Below, one piece after another: positions 48,797-60,074 of a stretch of DNA of 64,000 nt. The position numbers and the translations under genes are program-made. The notes beneath the pieces were generated by a model. The model worked only from the letters and a program-made list of their open reading frames with translations, searched no databases and had not been told where the DNA came from. The stretch lies in NCBI GenBank assembly GCA_019915135.1, contig JAHLMK010000003.1, positions 2,170,001-2,234,000 of the forward strand. The letters run 5' to 3'. Positions within the stretch are counted from its first letter, which is position 1. Every line of letters starts with the position of its first letter. The stretch comes from Strobilurus pachycystidiatus. Its lineage: Eukaryota > Basidiomycota > Agaricomycetes > Agaricales > Physalacriaceae.

Positions 48797-50168
48797 ATGC
48801 CTCGTCGCGCTCGCCCAACGTCCCGCCAGGCTCCTCGCAGTCTTAAAGTATCCAAAAAGACGTCACAAGAGTCTGAACACTCTGACGACGGGCCTGATAT
48901 CTCTGACAACAATGAACCTTCAATGGACGACAACAATTCCAGCCAAGATGAAAATGAGAATGATTCGGCTAGTGTCAACGAAGACATGGACGACGACGAC
49001 GGGGATGATTCCGAGGACGCTGATGCGCCACGTGTAGTACAGTGGGCCGATGACGACGAGGACTGGCAAGATGAGCCAGAAGCCGGCCCTTCGACATCGG
49101 TATGTCCTCAAAACCTGCTCGCCACATGTCCCCATCATTGATATCCTGCTCAGAGCATAGTTCAAAAAGGTTCAGATCTCTAGGCTCTAATGTGGAATCA
49201 TTCTCAGAGCAATGAACAGATTTGTCTACATTATCAATGGGGACACTACGCAACGCACAACGGAGTATTCTGCGTGCTGAAGCCATCGACAGCTCGGACG
49301 ATGAAGATGACGAAGATGACCCTCCAAAACAAGCTTCCTCAAAGGGCAAGCAAAAGGAGGTAGAATGGTCTGCCAACCCTAAGCCGGTCATCCAAGCACG
49401 GTCCAACAAGCATGCGTACGTTAACAGCCCTCTCTTTTCCGTGTTCATCCTCAATACGCCTCCAGGCCCGTCGAGGTCACATCAAAGCGTCCGGTCACTC
49501 GACGACGTACTGTCGTCGAAGTGAAAACAATAGTATGGATATCACGAACTGCACATTCCTACCGAAACTTACTGCCTCGCAGCAATCGCGGGACCCAAGG
49601 TTCCTCCCTCTATCTGGAGAGTTCTCGGCCGAAAAGTACCAACAGAATTACTCGTTTCTCAACGACGCGCACAAGACAGAACTGCACACGCTGCGGGACA
49701 ATTTGAAGCGTGCCAAGAAGATGCTACAATCATCGCATAAAAATGTGCGTGCTGAAAGAGAAGCTGAGGTGGAGAGACTGGAGCGGGCAGTCAAGCGAGC
49801 TGAGAGCGAAGTCAACAAGGACAAGCGCACACAGATCGAACGGGTAGCATTAGACCGTGTCAAGAAGGAAGAGAAAGAGAAGAGACAGCAAGGGAAGGGC
49901 TCTTGGTACATGAAAGACGGCAAGTCCAACATTGTTGTGGTGATCGTCTGTTAAACACTATTTTACAGCCGAAAAGAAGACTTTGCTGACTAAAGCGCGG
50001 TATGAGGCCCTTGCAGCGGCTGGAGGTGAACGTGCGGTCAAAAAAGCTATTGACAAGAAACAGAAAAAGATCGGGCAGAAGGAGAAGAAGTCCCGTCCGT
50101 TTGGTGCGAAGCGCAGTGCACCGGCGGAGAGCGAGGACAGGCATCATAAGCGCCGCAGAACGGAGTAG
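48797..50168 (+). CDS. RRP36: rRNA biogenesis protein RRP36
   Basis: Nucleolar factor for early cleavages of 35S pre-rRNA within the 90S pre-ribosome. Acidic N-terminus (DDDDGDDSEDADA), then the family motif DLSTLSMGTLRNAQRS, then VEVTSKRPVTRRR and the conserved RDPRFLPLSGEF. A coiled-coil basic region follows (LKRAKKMLQSSHKNVRAERE) and a Lys-rich end (KAIDKKQKKIGQKEK). About six introns. Joining the N-terminal exons needs a small exon SIVQK (about 49154-49169), giving the TSSIVQKDLST junction. One intron (49920-49968) has a GC rather than GT donor. ATG at 48797 follows a run of catcaccatc. Confidence 0.85.
49920..49968 (+). other. GC-AG intron in RRP36
   Basis: The exon ends gacg and the intron begins gcaagt and ends acag, 49 nt long. 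Using this donor gives a continuous frame (KDAEKKTLLTKARYEAL). The nearby gt (49924) breaks the frame. GC-AG introns are a minor class that still use the major spliceosome. Confidence 0.7.
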
Positions 50169-50587
50169 TTGAAAGTTTTGAGTAACAACTCATCTTCAGT
50201 ATCAATAGTATTGCGCGGGGAGGGGAGTCTCATAACACTCACAATGGGAAGGAGAACTTGCATGGCATGAAACTATAGTAAAAGAGATACATGCAGAACG
50301 TATGGTTCTCTGATGTCTTTCATCTTCTGCATACAGCCATCCGCATGGACGGCTTTGCCAATGATGGTGCATTTCCTGCAATTTTCGTCGTGTGCCTAAA
50401 GTCCGTCGTACTTGAGAATAACATAGATGAAACCTGCCTTGCAAAACAAGGCCATGGCTTGAATTAATCTGCGTAAACATATGAATTTGAGATGACAGCA
50501 AATCACAGACGAACAACCGAACAAGCAAACGAGTATCTGTGTTTGCGAAAAATTTTAGTACTTAGATGCGTAACATTCCTCGGCGCT
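50169..50587. other. Convergent 3' intergenic region
   Basis: About 420 bp, 3' flanks of RRP36 and the RBM39-like gene. No gene or repeat recognised. Confidence 0.45.
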
Positions 50588-52880
50588 TTACTGGTGAGCT
50601 TGCATGATGGCGTCCGAGATGAAGACGGCTGAGACTTGCTTGCCGCCGAACCAGCGACCGTTAAGACCCTGTATAGCCTCTTTAGCAGAATCCACGGTGT
50701 CGAACTTGACATAGATTTCGCCCTGGGAAAAAGTTTAGACGACAGAAAGCGTGATGTAAAACGAGATACACACCTGTGTTTCCTTCTCGACTTTGAGGGC
50801 GACAACATTACCGAATTTGGTTTGGCATTCATTCTTGACTTCGTCAGCGAGATCCTTGTCCCAGTTCGGTTCAGTTTCTCTGAAGTATGGGAGTCAGTGA
50901 AGCTGAATGAGTAGCCATGGTGAGGAGCGTACTCTTCAGGATCAAACATATTCTTCAGCAGGACTGAACGCGACTGCATAGCTTGAGGGATATTCGGCCT
51001 GGCACTGAAAAAACATTGGACCCGCGACCCGATGAAGTGTTGGTGGTACTTACACTGGTTCAGGGAGAGTAAATGCAGGCTCAGTTCTAGCAAGTTTCTG
51101 CATTAGCGCCTGACGAGAAGCTGCGTTCAAGTTACCGCCTAGAGATCGCCGATTAGTTGTCGCAACGTGTGAAGATACAATAGAATGACATACCACCCGA
51201 ATCTTCAAGGGTGTCCTGCGTGGTGTATCGGACTGTACCCTTTTCGTGGACGGTGTTCACACGCAGCTAAGAAAAGGAGGTTAAGAGGAAATATCATGGA
51301 CGCAAGATTTATGTTTACCTGTCTACCTGCAAGTTCAAAGCCTTCCATTTGTTCCAGAGCCATCCGCGCATCCTCCGCTCGCTTGTATCTAGAAGAGATG
51401 TAGTGACGGCGAGCGAGGCAGAACTCATACGTACTGGACAAACGCATATCCCTTGCTCCGTCCGGTCATAGGATCACGGTGGAGATCTACAAACTCAAGG
51501 TCGCCGAAAGGTTCGAACACCTGCTTGATATCTGATTCGGTAAGATTAAAGTGCAGCGATCCGACGTAGAGTCTAGAAAAGCCGGTCAGGATGACGGATA
51601 GACACGCAGACCAAAGGGACATACTGCATAGCCCCATGAGGTGCACTGACACCGGGAGGCAGATTGAGGTTACTTCGATTGATGGTCAGACAGGTCAGAC
51701 ACAAGGGCGAACGAACTCTTACCCATCACCAGGATGAAGCCTGTTCCTTTCAGATTCGGTCAATTGGACAAGGATAGGCAGACCCATGACCACAGTTCCA
51801 GAAAGATTCAGAGCCTTTTCTACCAAGTCAACACTTCTGAACTCGACGTAGCCGATACTGTGGCAGAAAAAAAATCAGTAAACATGATTGCTGGTCTGTA
51901 ATGGGCATACCCTTTTGAGCGACGCGATAAGCGGTCAGTCACGATTCTGGAATCCATAACCGTGTTGTCGCCAAGCTTGTCCTCGAAGAAGTAACCTAAA
52001 TCTCTGGCGGTCAGCCTGGCAGCCAGCTGCGACACGAATACCGATCGCGCTTCAGAGTCGTCCTCTTTGGGTTCGTCGGGATTATAAGGCTCGGGCTCTT
52101 CGACGGGTTCTTCGTACGAAGGAGACGAACGTCTGGAAAGAACGATGATTTAGGCTTGTACTAAAAACAAGAAAATGTTTTGACCCACTTGACCGGTGGA
52201 AGACTCTTGGGGCGAGGTGAGTCATCGTGAGGACGTCGGCCGCCTCGAGGACCGTCTCGACGGCGGTCAGGATCATCGCGAGGAGGACGGGAGCTTCGGT
52301 CTCCGTTGCGGCGGTCGGGAGAACGGTCGCGGCCGGAGGTCCTGCTGACTGGGCTGTCGCGAACATCAGGGGGAGGAGGGGGCGGGGGTGGGGGAGAGCC
52401 TGTTCTTGGCCTTTTGGGTCGCTCTTCACCGTCGAGAACATCGACGTCGTCGCGTTTCCTACGGCGGTCTCGGTCCTGTCTGTCGATATCCCTGTCTCTT
52501 TCTCTGTCACGGTGACTGTGTCTGCTTTCTCCTCTTTCCTTCCTTTTCTCGCTGCGATGAGTGTCGCGTCTGCGATCCCTGTCCCTGTCCCTCTCTCTGT
52601 CTCTTTCCCTATACCTGTCGCGGGAGCGGTCCCTGTACCTTTCACGGTCTCTGTCCCTGTCGCCACCTCTCTCCTTACGGTCGTCGTCGCGCCTTCTCTC
52701 ACGCCGCTCTCTTTCTCTCGAAGGAGACCTGTGGGATCTTTTAGTGCGTAACGTGTCCGTAGAGTGATCCCGAATACTAAGCCGATGAGTTGGGGGCACT
52801 GCAATGAATGATGAGCAGACTTACGACTTTGGAGGTGCAGAAGTCCTGTCGACGTCCATCTTGCTCGCTGGGGACGACAT
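50588..52880 (-). CDS. RBM39 / CC1-type splicing factor
   Basis: SR-like splicing factor related to human RBM39 (CAPER) and S. pombe Rsd1. Order: a very basic RD/RE/RS-dipeptide N-terminus of about 190 residues ending in poly-Pro; RRM1 (RSVFVSQLAARLTARDLGYF, GIGYVEFRSVDLVEKAL); a Gly/Pro linker; RRM2 (LYVGSLHFNLTESDIKQVF, KGYAFVQYKRAEDARMAL); and a C-terminal U2AF-homology motif RRM3 (GEIYVKFDTVDSAKEAIQG, NGRWFGGKQVSAVFI). UHM RRMs bind Trp-containing ligand motifs of SF1/SF3b. About nine introns. Start MSSPASKMD at 52880, stop at 50588. The repetitive N-terminus produces long antisense open frames that are not genes. Confidence 0.9.
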
Positions 52881-53192
52881 GATGGTAGAAGCCAAGTGAT
52901 CCTCTAGGTAAACAAGTGCACACAGCGATGTGCGAAAAAAGTCGAAGTCTCAATTGCCTTTTCCAGAGCCATTCTCATTCTCTCGTGAAAGACACGGACT
53001 TCCGCTCCTGTCTACCACAACTCCCGCATGCCGCTCCTTCTCTTCCTATAATCCTCAGCTCTGTCAATATGTCCTTCGGCACTTCAAGACGCGTAAAGAC
53101 CCACGGAAATTGCAAATCGGCAGCCGCGGTCCGGATACTGCTGCATGACCGATTCCAAGCCTCTGCGTATCTCTTTGCTCTTCTCGACCACC
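52881..53192. promoter_or_regulatory. Divergent promoter region
   Basis: About 310 bp between the RBM39-like start (52880) and the SDR start (53193). An in-frame ATG at 53145 could extend the SDR by 16 residues. Confidence 0.4.
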
Positions 53193-54231
53193 ATGTCTAT
53201 GCTTCTGGCTGCTAAGAAAGTCGTTGTTATTACAGGGGCTTCGAGAGGGATTGGCCGTGGCTGGTTGGTACTCAATCATCGTATCATCACGTTCTCACGT
53301 GTTGGACATTCAGCGCTCTCGAGTTTGCGAAACACGGCGCCTCGGGACTAGTACTGCACTATTATGGCGACGCGGAAACGACCGCTGAAATGCAGTCGTT
53401 GAAAGCTGAGATTGAGAATGAGTCCACAAAGGTCATCTCTGTACCCGGGGACATCGCTGATCCGGCAACATCTGCAAAGGTAAGGTATTCTACTCAACGT
53501 CTGTCAATTCAATCTCACTGCCATCCCTCAGATCGTCAAAGCCGGCGTAGATGCATTTGGTCGTCTCGATGTACTGGTTTCTAATGCTGGAATCTGTCCC
53601 TTCTCGGAATTTCTGACAATGCCGCTCGCGACATGGGAACGTACTCGTCAAGTGAATCTGGATGGAACATTCTATATCACACAAGGTAATGACCTGCCTT
53701 GTGGCTCAGCGCATTGTTGAAGCTCATCTTCGCTAGCCGTTGCCAATCAGATGAAAGATCAAGTTCCCCAAGGCGGCGCAATCATCGGTGTATCCTCAAT
53801 CTCAGCCTTCTTCGGAGGCGCACAGCAATGGTAGGTGACCTCTCCCCCTTTGAATCGACCATATTTGAGAGAACCACAGTCATTATACTCCAACGAAAGC
53901 AGGCATCCTATCGCTGATGCAAAGCTGCGCCGTGGCCTTGGGCAAATATAACATTCGGGCCAACGCCGTGCTGCCGGGCACAATCGCAACTGACATCAAC
54001 AAGGATGATCTCTCCGACGTTGACAAGCGCGATTACATGACCTCGCGCACCTGTCTCGGCCGTCTAGGAGGTAAGAGACAAGCTGCACATTCTTGTTCCG
54101 CTGATGTTCACCTCCTCGAAGCTCCCGATGACCTTGCCGGGCCGGTCGTGTTTCTGGCAAGTGACATGGCGAAGTACATTACTGGCACGTCCTTGCTGGT
54201 AGACGGTGGTCTTGCTGTCAACCTCCAATGA
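53193..54231 (+). CDS. Short-chain dehydrogenase, L-rhamnose 1-dehydrogenase-like
   Basis: Classical SDR. NAD(P) site: VVVITGASRGIGRG. VSNAG gives the structural NNAG-type motif, GVSSISA the catalytic serine, and YTPTK the catalytic tyrosine and lysine (from an exon joined at about 53832-53888). LPGTIATDIN and the C-terminus LLVDGGLAVNLQ also match fungal L-rhamnose-1-dehydrogenases (LRA1-type), which end VNLQ. Substrate assignment is therefore tentative. Six exons, about 255 residues. ATG at 53193 (ccaccatgt) is preferred over 53145. Convergent with the cupin gene at 54320-55063. Confidence 0.8.
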
Positions 54232-54319
54232 AGAAGACACCCTTAATCATTGAATGAGAAGCCTACTACCGTGTAAATGCAACAAACTTCATTTCATTGA
54301 CAGCTTGGACCGCAGCTCG

Positions 54320-55063
54320 TCACAATGAGGCGACCGCCAAAGGCTTTCCGTCGACCACCACGGGATGTGCGGTCGTCAACACCGTCACCCAGTGTGCCCA
54401 ATCCGTTGTCGATGGATTCCTCCAGGCATGCATGACTCCCTTCATCACGGTCGTGTCTCCTGGCGTCTTCAGATGCGTCTCACTTCCATCCTCCATAATG
54501 AGCACGAGCTCTCCTTGAACTACTGCGCGTTAGCTTCAATGTCTGGGGCAAGAAAGTATCTAAGGGTTCCTCACCGAGAATGTTATAGTCCTGCGACGAA
54601 GTGCGATGCTGCACAGTGCACGCTGTCCCCATCAACTCAACCGGACCGGAGGGTTGGAGCTCACCATGGGTGTGATTCCTCCCGGGCATAAGAGGGTGGC
54701 CCCAACATTGGTACCAGGTCCTCCCTTGGGAAGAAGGTCGAGGTTCTCCGGATCGAGTTCACGTTCAGCCCCATCGACACTAGCAAGATTGATCTTCAGC
54801 ACTTCTAACACACTCTAGGGAGAGTGATTCACAAAAGATTGTTATCGTTCGTAGGCAAAGCGTCCTCCGTTATGTAGATCGTGGCGGCTTTCGCACCGAA
54901 GGCTGGTACGTCCTAGATATTTCCAGATGGAGTGTGGCTACATACACAGAGATTGCAACCTACCTTCCAAGACAGCTCTTGATTGAGCTGGATACACCCT
55001 AGTCCATCCCGATGAGAAGTTATTATACGGCGCGTATTTGGTGAGAGAGGATTTTCAGACATG
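54320..55063 (-). CDS. Cupin-domain protein
   Basis: Small fungal cupin of about 175 residues in five exons. Start MSENPLSPN at 55063. The core reads WKDVPAFGAK, IYITEDALPTNDNN, then ERELDPENLDLLPKGG and NVGATLLCPGGITPMHRTSS (cupin motif 1 with the His), then LVVQGELVLIMEDGSETHLK and PGDTTVMKGVMHAWRNPS (motif 2, His in HAW). Metal-binding His residues of the cupin fold are in place. Function is not fixed by sequence. The gene is convergent with the SDR (stops 89 bp apart). The join using the 53-nt intron at about 54796-54848 was chosen because it restores the TNDNN ... VDGAERELDPEN order typical of the family. Confidence 0.8.
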
Positions 55064-55186
55064 ATGGTGGTTGTAGCACAACCTCCTATCGTCCTCCTTT
55101 CTCATTTGGGGATATACGTATAGGCTTGCTGATGACTGGAAGTGATATAAAACATAATATACATTACAACAAGTACCGACAGATGA

Positions 55187-56542
55187 TCATGGGGCAGTAT
55201 CTTCGGAGAAACACTCTCAGTCAGTAGGGGGAGGAAGATAAAATCGAGACGCGTACAATAATAATAATCGTCGATGAGAGGTATCCAGTCCTTGAGCAAC
55301 GCGCCGAACAGACCCACAACTGGCGTATGCATCGCGCGCTCCGCAATGGCATCGACTTTAGGGCTATAAGGAATGAAGTGTTGGTGAATGTCTCGTGGCG
55401 GCAGGGGGATCAGCGTACCGAGTGAAAGTCTCCCAAATGGAGCCCCGCAGAAGGTACCACAGCATATCTCTATCTCTCCGAGCGTATTCTGACCGTTCCA
55501 GCTGAGCCGACGAAGGGGGGTTTCGACGTAGACTGCGCGAGACTAATTCTAAAGCAAGAGCGGTCGATAACGCTTTGCTCTTGTGTGTTTTGGTAAACAG
55601 CAATCCGGCTTAACACCCACTGTCAGACAAGGACATGGAGAACACGACGTGAAACACGTACCATAGACAAGAGGCCGGATGATGTAGATGACCTCTGCTA
55701 TCCATTCCTGGGGCGTAGAGAGCGTTCTCACGAGGGTGACTGATGGTCTCACAGAATCAGTTGTCAGGGCCTTGGGAAGCAGATAGTCCTCCACAGATGT
55801 GGGCGAATGCGTGGGGGGAGGCGATATTAAGGGATGTGGTAATGGTTCATGGTTGTTCTTTAGATGATCCGGAGTGCTTGGAGGTGACGCGCCGGGGCTA
55901 GATGGCGCAAGGGTTGGGGAAGACGTGTTGGAAGGTGCGGGTGGGTCTAACGTGGTGGGATCGAACTCGCGTTCTGGAATTGGTGGCGAGAGCAGCGGCT
56001 TCCGCGTTATCCGAAGAAGAATGAGGCGAAGGGCAGCTCTACTCGAGCCATTAAATCGCGGGCGATGCAGATATGAAACAACAACACGCACTTGATTGCC
56101 TCGAGCAGGAGGATACCTCGCCATCGGTTCTGGGCCGACACCTTGCGGCGTAGACCCATTTCCACGACAAGCTCAGTGAAACGAATGAGCTCCAGCATGC
56201 GCGCGGCCCACTTGTAAAGATTGCTCTTCACGGACCATGCTCTTGTGAAACGAGAGTGAAGTGATGGTGGAAGGAGTGGTTTATACTTGGGATTCGACTG
56301 GACGACCTGCGCGAGCAGTGTGTCATGGTACATGCTCATTACATTCAAGGCTGCCGATACTGTCTCCTGGTGAGCATTGCACAATGCAAGCAGGCGGAAA
56401 TGAACGCACGAGCCTCGGATGCCAGCTCTGCATCCTTGAATCTACCGGGAAGGAACCACGTTACAGACCGCAAGGACGACTCCAAGGACGAGATGGTGGA
56501 CACATTTCTGATGAGAAAAGACTCGTACGCAGCGACGGCCAT
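55187..56542 (-). CDS. PEX16: Peroxisome biogenesis protein PEX16
   Basis: Peroxisomal membrane protein needed for insertion of other membrane peroxins. Five exons, about 350 residues. N-terminus MAVAAYESFLIRNVSTISSLE and SVTWFLPGRFKDAELASEAL are diagnostic. Then YHDTLLAQVV, RFTRAWSVKSNLYKWAARML, RFTELVVEMGLRRK. A Pro/Ser-rich insert of about 90 residues follows before EWIAEVIYIIRPLVYGLLF. The end reads LLKDWIPLIDDYYYYTAP, the usual PEX16 C-terminus, obtained only by removing an intron at about 55201-55255. The long Pro-rich insert is a fungal addition of unknown role. The first-exon junction SEALSAALNV requires the 50-nt intron at about 56346-56396. Confidence 0.88.
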
Positions 56543-56940
56543 CGTGGCGCGCAGAACGTTGTGGGGAAGAAGAGAGTGGGGTACGAGTACAGCAGTAACA
56601 CATGCTCGGCCTTGTCCGGCATCGGCAATGTTCTGCTCGCGATGGGCAGCATTTTTCAACGGCTATTCAATTGAACGTGTAGGATCTGCAGCGCGCTAGA
56701 AGTTGCCTATATAGTGCATTGCAAGTTCAGAGCAAGTCGATAGCCTCAAAACTTATCTCCGCCATGCAGCGACCAGATGATGTCGATTTTCAGGTTCAAA
56801 TTAGGTTCAAATCAGCCTTGAGGTGTCTGAGATTGTCAAATTGTTACGGGAAACGTCCACCACGAGGAGAGTCGGCTCCATATAAAGTCAAGGCCCTCTC
56901 CCCCCATTGTTTACGTGCGGATAAGCTGCATGAATCGTCC
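56543..56940. promoter_or_regulatory. Divergent promoter region
   Basis: About 400 bp between PEX16 (start 56542, minus) and the gene at 56941 (plus). An open frame through 56719-56940 leads into the gene but has no support as coding. Confidence 0.4.
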
Positions 56941-58597
56941 ATGCACCAGCCGTCTGCCTTTCCGCCCGAGTATTACCTGGTATCTCCTGTGCGCGGTCAG
57001 CTAGAGACCGGCGATGACCCTTCAATACCACGCAAGTGGAGATACCTGAACACAACGGATACGCCGAATGAGCTCAAGGTTCGTTCCAGTTGTCGGCAAT
57101 TACGTGCAGCTTACTCTCTCATCGTACCAGGTCCTCTTACCACCGCCTATAGCATCCCAGTACGAGCAGCTCCTCAAGCTCGAGCTCGAGGAACTCGCGA
57201 AACGGCCAAACGTGCAATGGCAGCGTATTCTCGAAATCCGCCATCTCAAGGACAGGCTGATCCGCAAATGCCAGCGACTGTCTCGCATTCTGCCTCCCAA
57301 GCGCATCGGGCGCGGCGAGCCATTCGTTTTCCAGACGCTGATCGCGCCTGAAGATTTTCGGCTGAAGGAGATGGAAAACTGGTTTCTGCAGGAGGCCAAA
57401 ACCGCAAAGCCTGCTGCTCCTACCAAGAGCAAGGCCATCGCGCCGAGGTCGCCGCCGCCTCCGCACCATCCGATACCGAAAGGTGCTCATCGAAACAGCT
57501 GCTGCGCGTGGTGTTCACGCTCGACAGAGCCCGTCGCCGTCGTCCCTCTACACGGTTCATCCGCGGATGCTGTTCTCTCTGCAGATCACATATTAGATGC
57601 CGTTGAACGTACTCCGTCTCCCGAACCCATACATTCTCCCGAGCCACCCCAGGCAACGACGACGACGACGCCTCCAACAGAAGAGCCGCCACCGATCTCA
57701 GACGAGCCCCCAGAAATCGCGGTACTTGTGGACCCACCAGAGCGATCGCGCTCACCAAGTCCCGCCCCTTTGCCAAATCGGGCATCCTCACCAGAAGTGC
57801 TACCTGAAGATCCTCCCCTTGAAGTGACCGTAGATCCTACCGAATCACCGCCTACTCCGCCCGTGGAATTGCCATCACCGGTCGAGCCAGACAGCCAGCC
57901 CGATCCGAATGAATGTTCATCGTCGGATTCGTCCACTGTCGCGCCCACCCCGCCACCCTCTCCCCCTCCTCTCCCTCACTTGTTACGAATATCTGACACC
58001 AGTTTCATCAAAAATCTCATGGCAGCCGACACCATGCCTGTGTCAGCGCCTACACCTCTGTCTATAGAACGCTCCCCATCCCCTCCTCCCATAAGACCTT
58101 CTCTAGCTCGTCGGAGAAGCTGCATCAAGCGTTCCAGCGGCGACTCTGTGAAGACTGTATCTTGGGCCGACGATCGTGACATCTCCGAGCAGATAGCCAA
58201 GATCGCATTCTTCAGTACTGAACCCAGAACGGACGAACAAGGTCAGCAAATAATCTGGACGCAGTGCATCACTTTTCTGATCAGACCTCGCAGAACAAGC
58301 TGGAGAGGATGCTTATGACCCGATGTCCAGCCTAGATTCGCTGCATCTAGAACTCAAGAAGAGCTTGGAGGAAGTGCAGGCAGACTCGTCACACTACGAG
58401 CTGATCGAGTCTCTCATCTCCGAGCACAAGGAGAAAGTTCGCAAGGGGACCCACGAGCCTTACCATCTGGCATCCACAATGCTGGAGAAAGGTAACGACT
58501 CATTGTGTCTCTTTAAGTCTACGCTCAAACCAACTTCACAGTGCTCGAAGACGATGAAGACTCAAAAGTAGAAGACTCTTCCGACGAGGAGCCATGA
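56941..58597 (+). CDS. Pro-rich protein of unknown function with a PP1-docking-like motif
   Basis: Four exons, about 500 residues, unrecognised. N-terminus MHQPSAFPPEYYLVSPVRGQ, then a structured, helical-looking block (EQLLKLELEELAKRPNVQW, LKDRLIRKCQRLSRILPP, GRGEPFVFQTLIAPEDFRLK). A long disordered, Pro-, Glu- and Ser-rich middle follows (PPEIAVLVDPPERSRSPSPA). KTVSWADDRDI near residue 395 fits the RVxF-type PP1 docking consensus (K-x-V-x-W). The C-terminus (LHLELKKSLEEVQ, YELIESLISEHKEKVRKG) is helical and ends in an acidic tail. Introns are at about 57077-57128, 58242-58284 and 58493-58541. No named family recognised. Confidence 0.65.
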
Positions 58598-58673
58598 CAG
58601 AGACACGAGCAACACACGACTATCAATAATATACCGGATGGAATGATATATGTATACTATTTATGCACTTCGG

Positions 58674-59672
58674 CTAATCGTCATTTTTTGCTTCAGAGCT
58701 TTCTTCGTCTGAATCACTATCGCCATAATCCGCGAGCCCACCGAGACCGCCTGCTTCGGTCTTCTGTTTCATCTCCTGGTTCGCCGACGCCCGAATTATC
58801 CCCCATCGGCGTTTCCAGCGTCCCTTGAGAAACGCGAACGCCGGCTGTTTCTCACCAAAGTCGACCAAAATCTTCATCTCCATCTGTGTGGGGTTCGCGG
58901 CCGTGAGAATGAGCTTTGCGGTCTTTTGCATGACCTGCTTGACAGCCTCATCAGGCTAATTGTAACAATGTTATCGAGTGTGAATAAGTACATGCTCAGC
59001 AGACTTGCCTCTTCATCACTTCCTCCCCACACGTCTTCTTCAATTACACCATCCTCTTCCATACGTGCGCGTACGCGCTCTTCCCTGACTTGATCATTGA
59101 GACGGCGCTTCTTGTCACGTCTATAATCATCTGTGTCTTCGGGGGAGAAGAAGAACGTGTCTTCAGAGTCTGACGGCAAGTCTGACCACCCCGTGGGAGA
59201 ATCTGGACGTGCATCCACACTCTTGCGTTTCTGGGCATAGTCAAGCGAGTCCAGGAGGAGGCGTGCATCGTATCTGTCAGAAAGTCAGGCCACGCTCAGA
59301 GAATTGTCGTAACAAAATCAACACTACGGATGTCAGTAATTCTTCAGTGTATCAAGTGACGATACCAATATTCTGCTTCCCCCGCTTTCGCTGTCTCGTG
59401 CATGATACACTGTAGCCAAATTACACTTACCTGTCCACCCACACCTCTGGTGTCGAGGAACCATGATTTGTATAGCCCAGGCGAATGAGCCCGCTGTCAG
59501 GTTTTCCAATCGAAGTGGCCTCGAGAGATGCTGCCAATGTCGGGGCTCGAGGGCCGTGGACGACATCAGCCTCGTGTGCGTGGAAGTACAGCGCAGCATG
59601 CTTCAGCTTATCACTCTGCTGCACTTCGAACCCTGAGAGGTCTCGAACTTTGCGTTTTCGGGATGATGCCAT
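58674..59672 (-). CDS. Small basic/acidic nuclear-looking protein, unrecognised
   Basis: Three exons: 59672 start MASSRKRKVRDLSG; a second exon with YDARLLLDSLDYAQKRKS after an unusually long intron (about 59272-59430, close to 160 nt against about 50 nt for its neighbours); and a third with VKQVMQKTAKLILTAANPTQ and FAFLKGRWKRRW, ending in an acidic tail DYGDSDSDEESSEA. The middle is acidic, then basic (DKKRRLNDQVREERVRARM). The GRWKRRW/FLKGRW piece is the only distinctive feature. The gene is convergent with the previous gene (stops 77 bp apart). Function unknown. Confidence 0.65.
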
Positions 59673-60066
59673 GAAGCAAGATACGTTTTTGGACAACCAG
59701 CTCGGTTGATTGGCGACGTTGACCAGATTAGGAATGGGCGGTGCCTTGCTTTCTTCTCAAACTTGCATACTCTTCATCGACGGGACGCGTCAGAGGTACA
59801 TTGGCGGGTATGTATGGGTTCAGACAGGCTATATCTTCTTAGTGGGCTTGGGGATATGCTGATAGGGCTCGACTGGCGGCCATAATCTGCGAGAATAAAG
59901 TTCTGTTGTCCACGACAACGCGGCTCCACCGCCGTCGATAAACCGATGGGCACGGTGGGGCATCATATAAAGGTGGGCAATCTCGCAAAAGCTAAATGGC
60001 CGCTATCCAACCTCCGGTACCACTTATTCTGGTGAGAATGCTCTTAACCAGCTGCCTTGGTATTAC
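59673..60066. other. Short intergenic stretch before the MITE
   Basis: About 390 bp upstream of the minus-strand gene. No gene recognised. Confidence 0.4.
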
Positions 60067-60074
60067 GTCTGATG
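60067..60074 (+). repeat. Target-site duplication, left copy
   Basis: gtctgatg immediately before the left inverted repeat. An identical copy stands immediately after the right one. Confidence 0.8.

Noticed and set aside
52227..52751. Plus-strand open frame opposite the RD/RE repeats of the RBM39-like gene
   Set aside because: Repetitive codons on the other strand create long open frames; the composition is low-complexity and no domain is visible.
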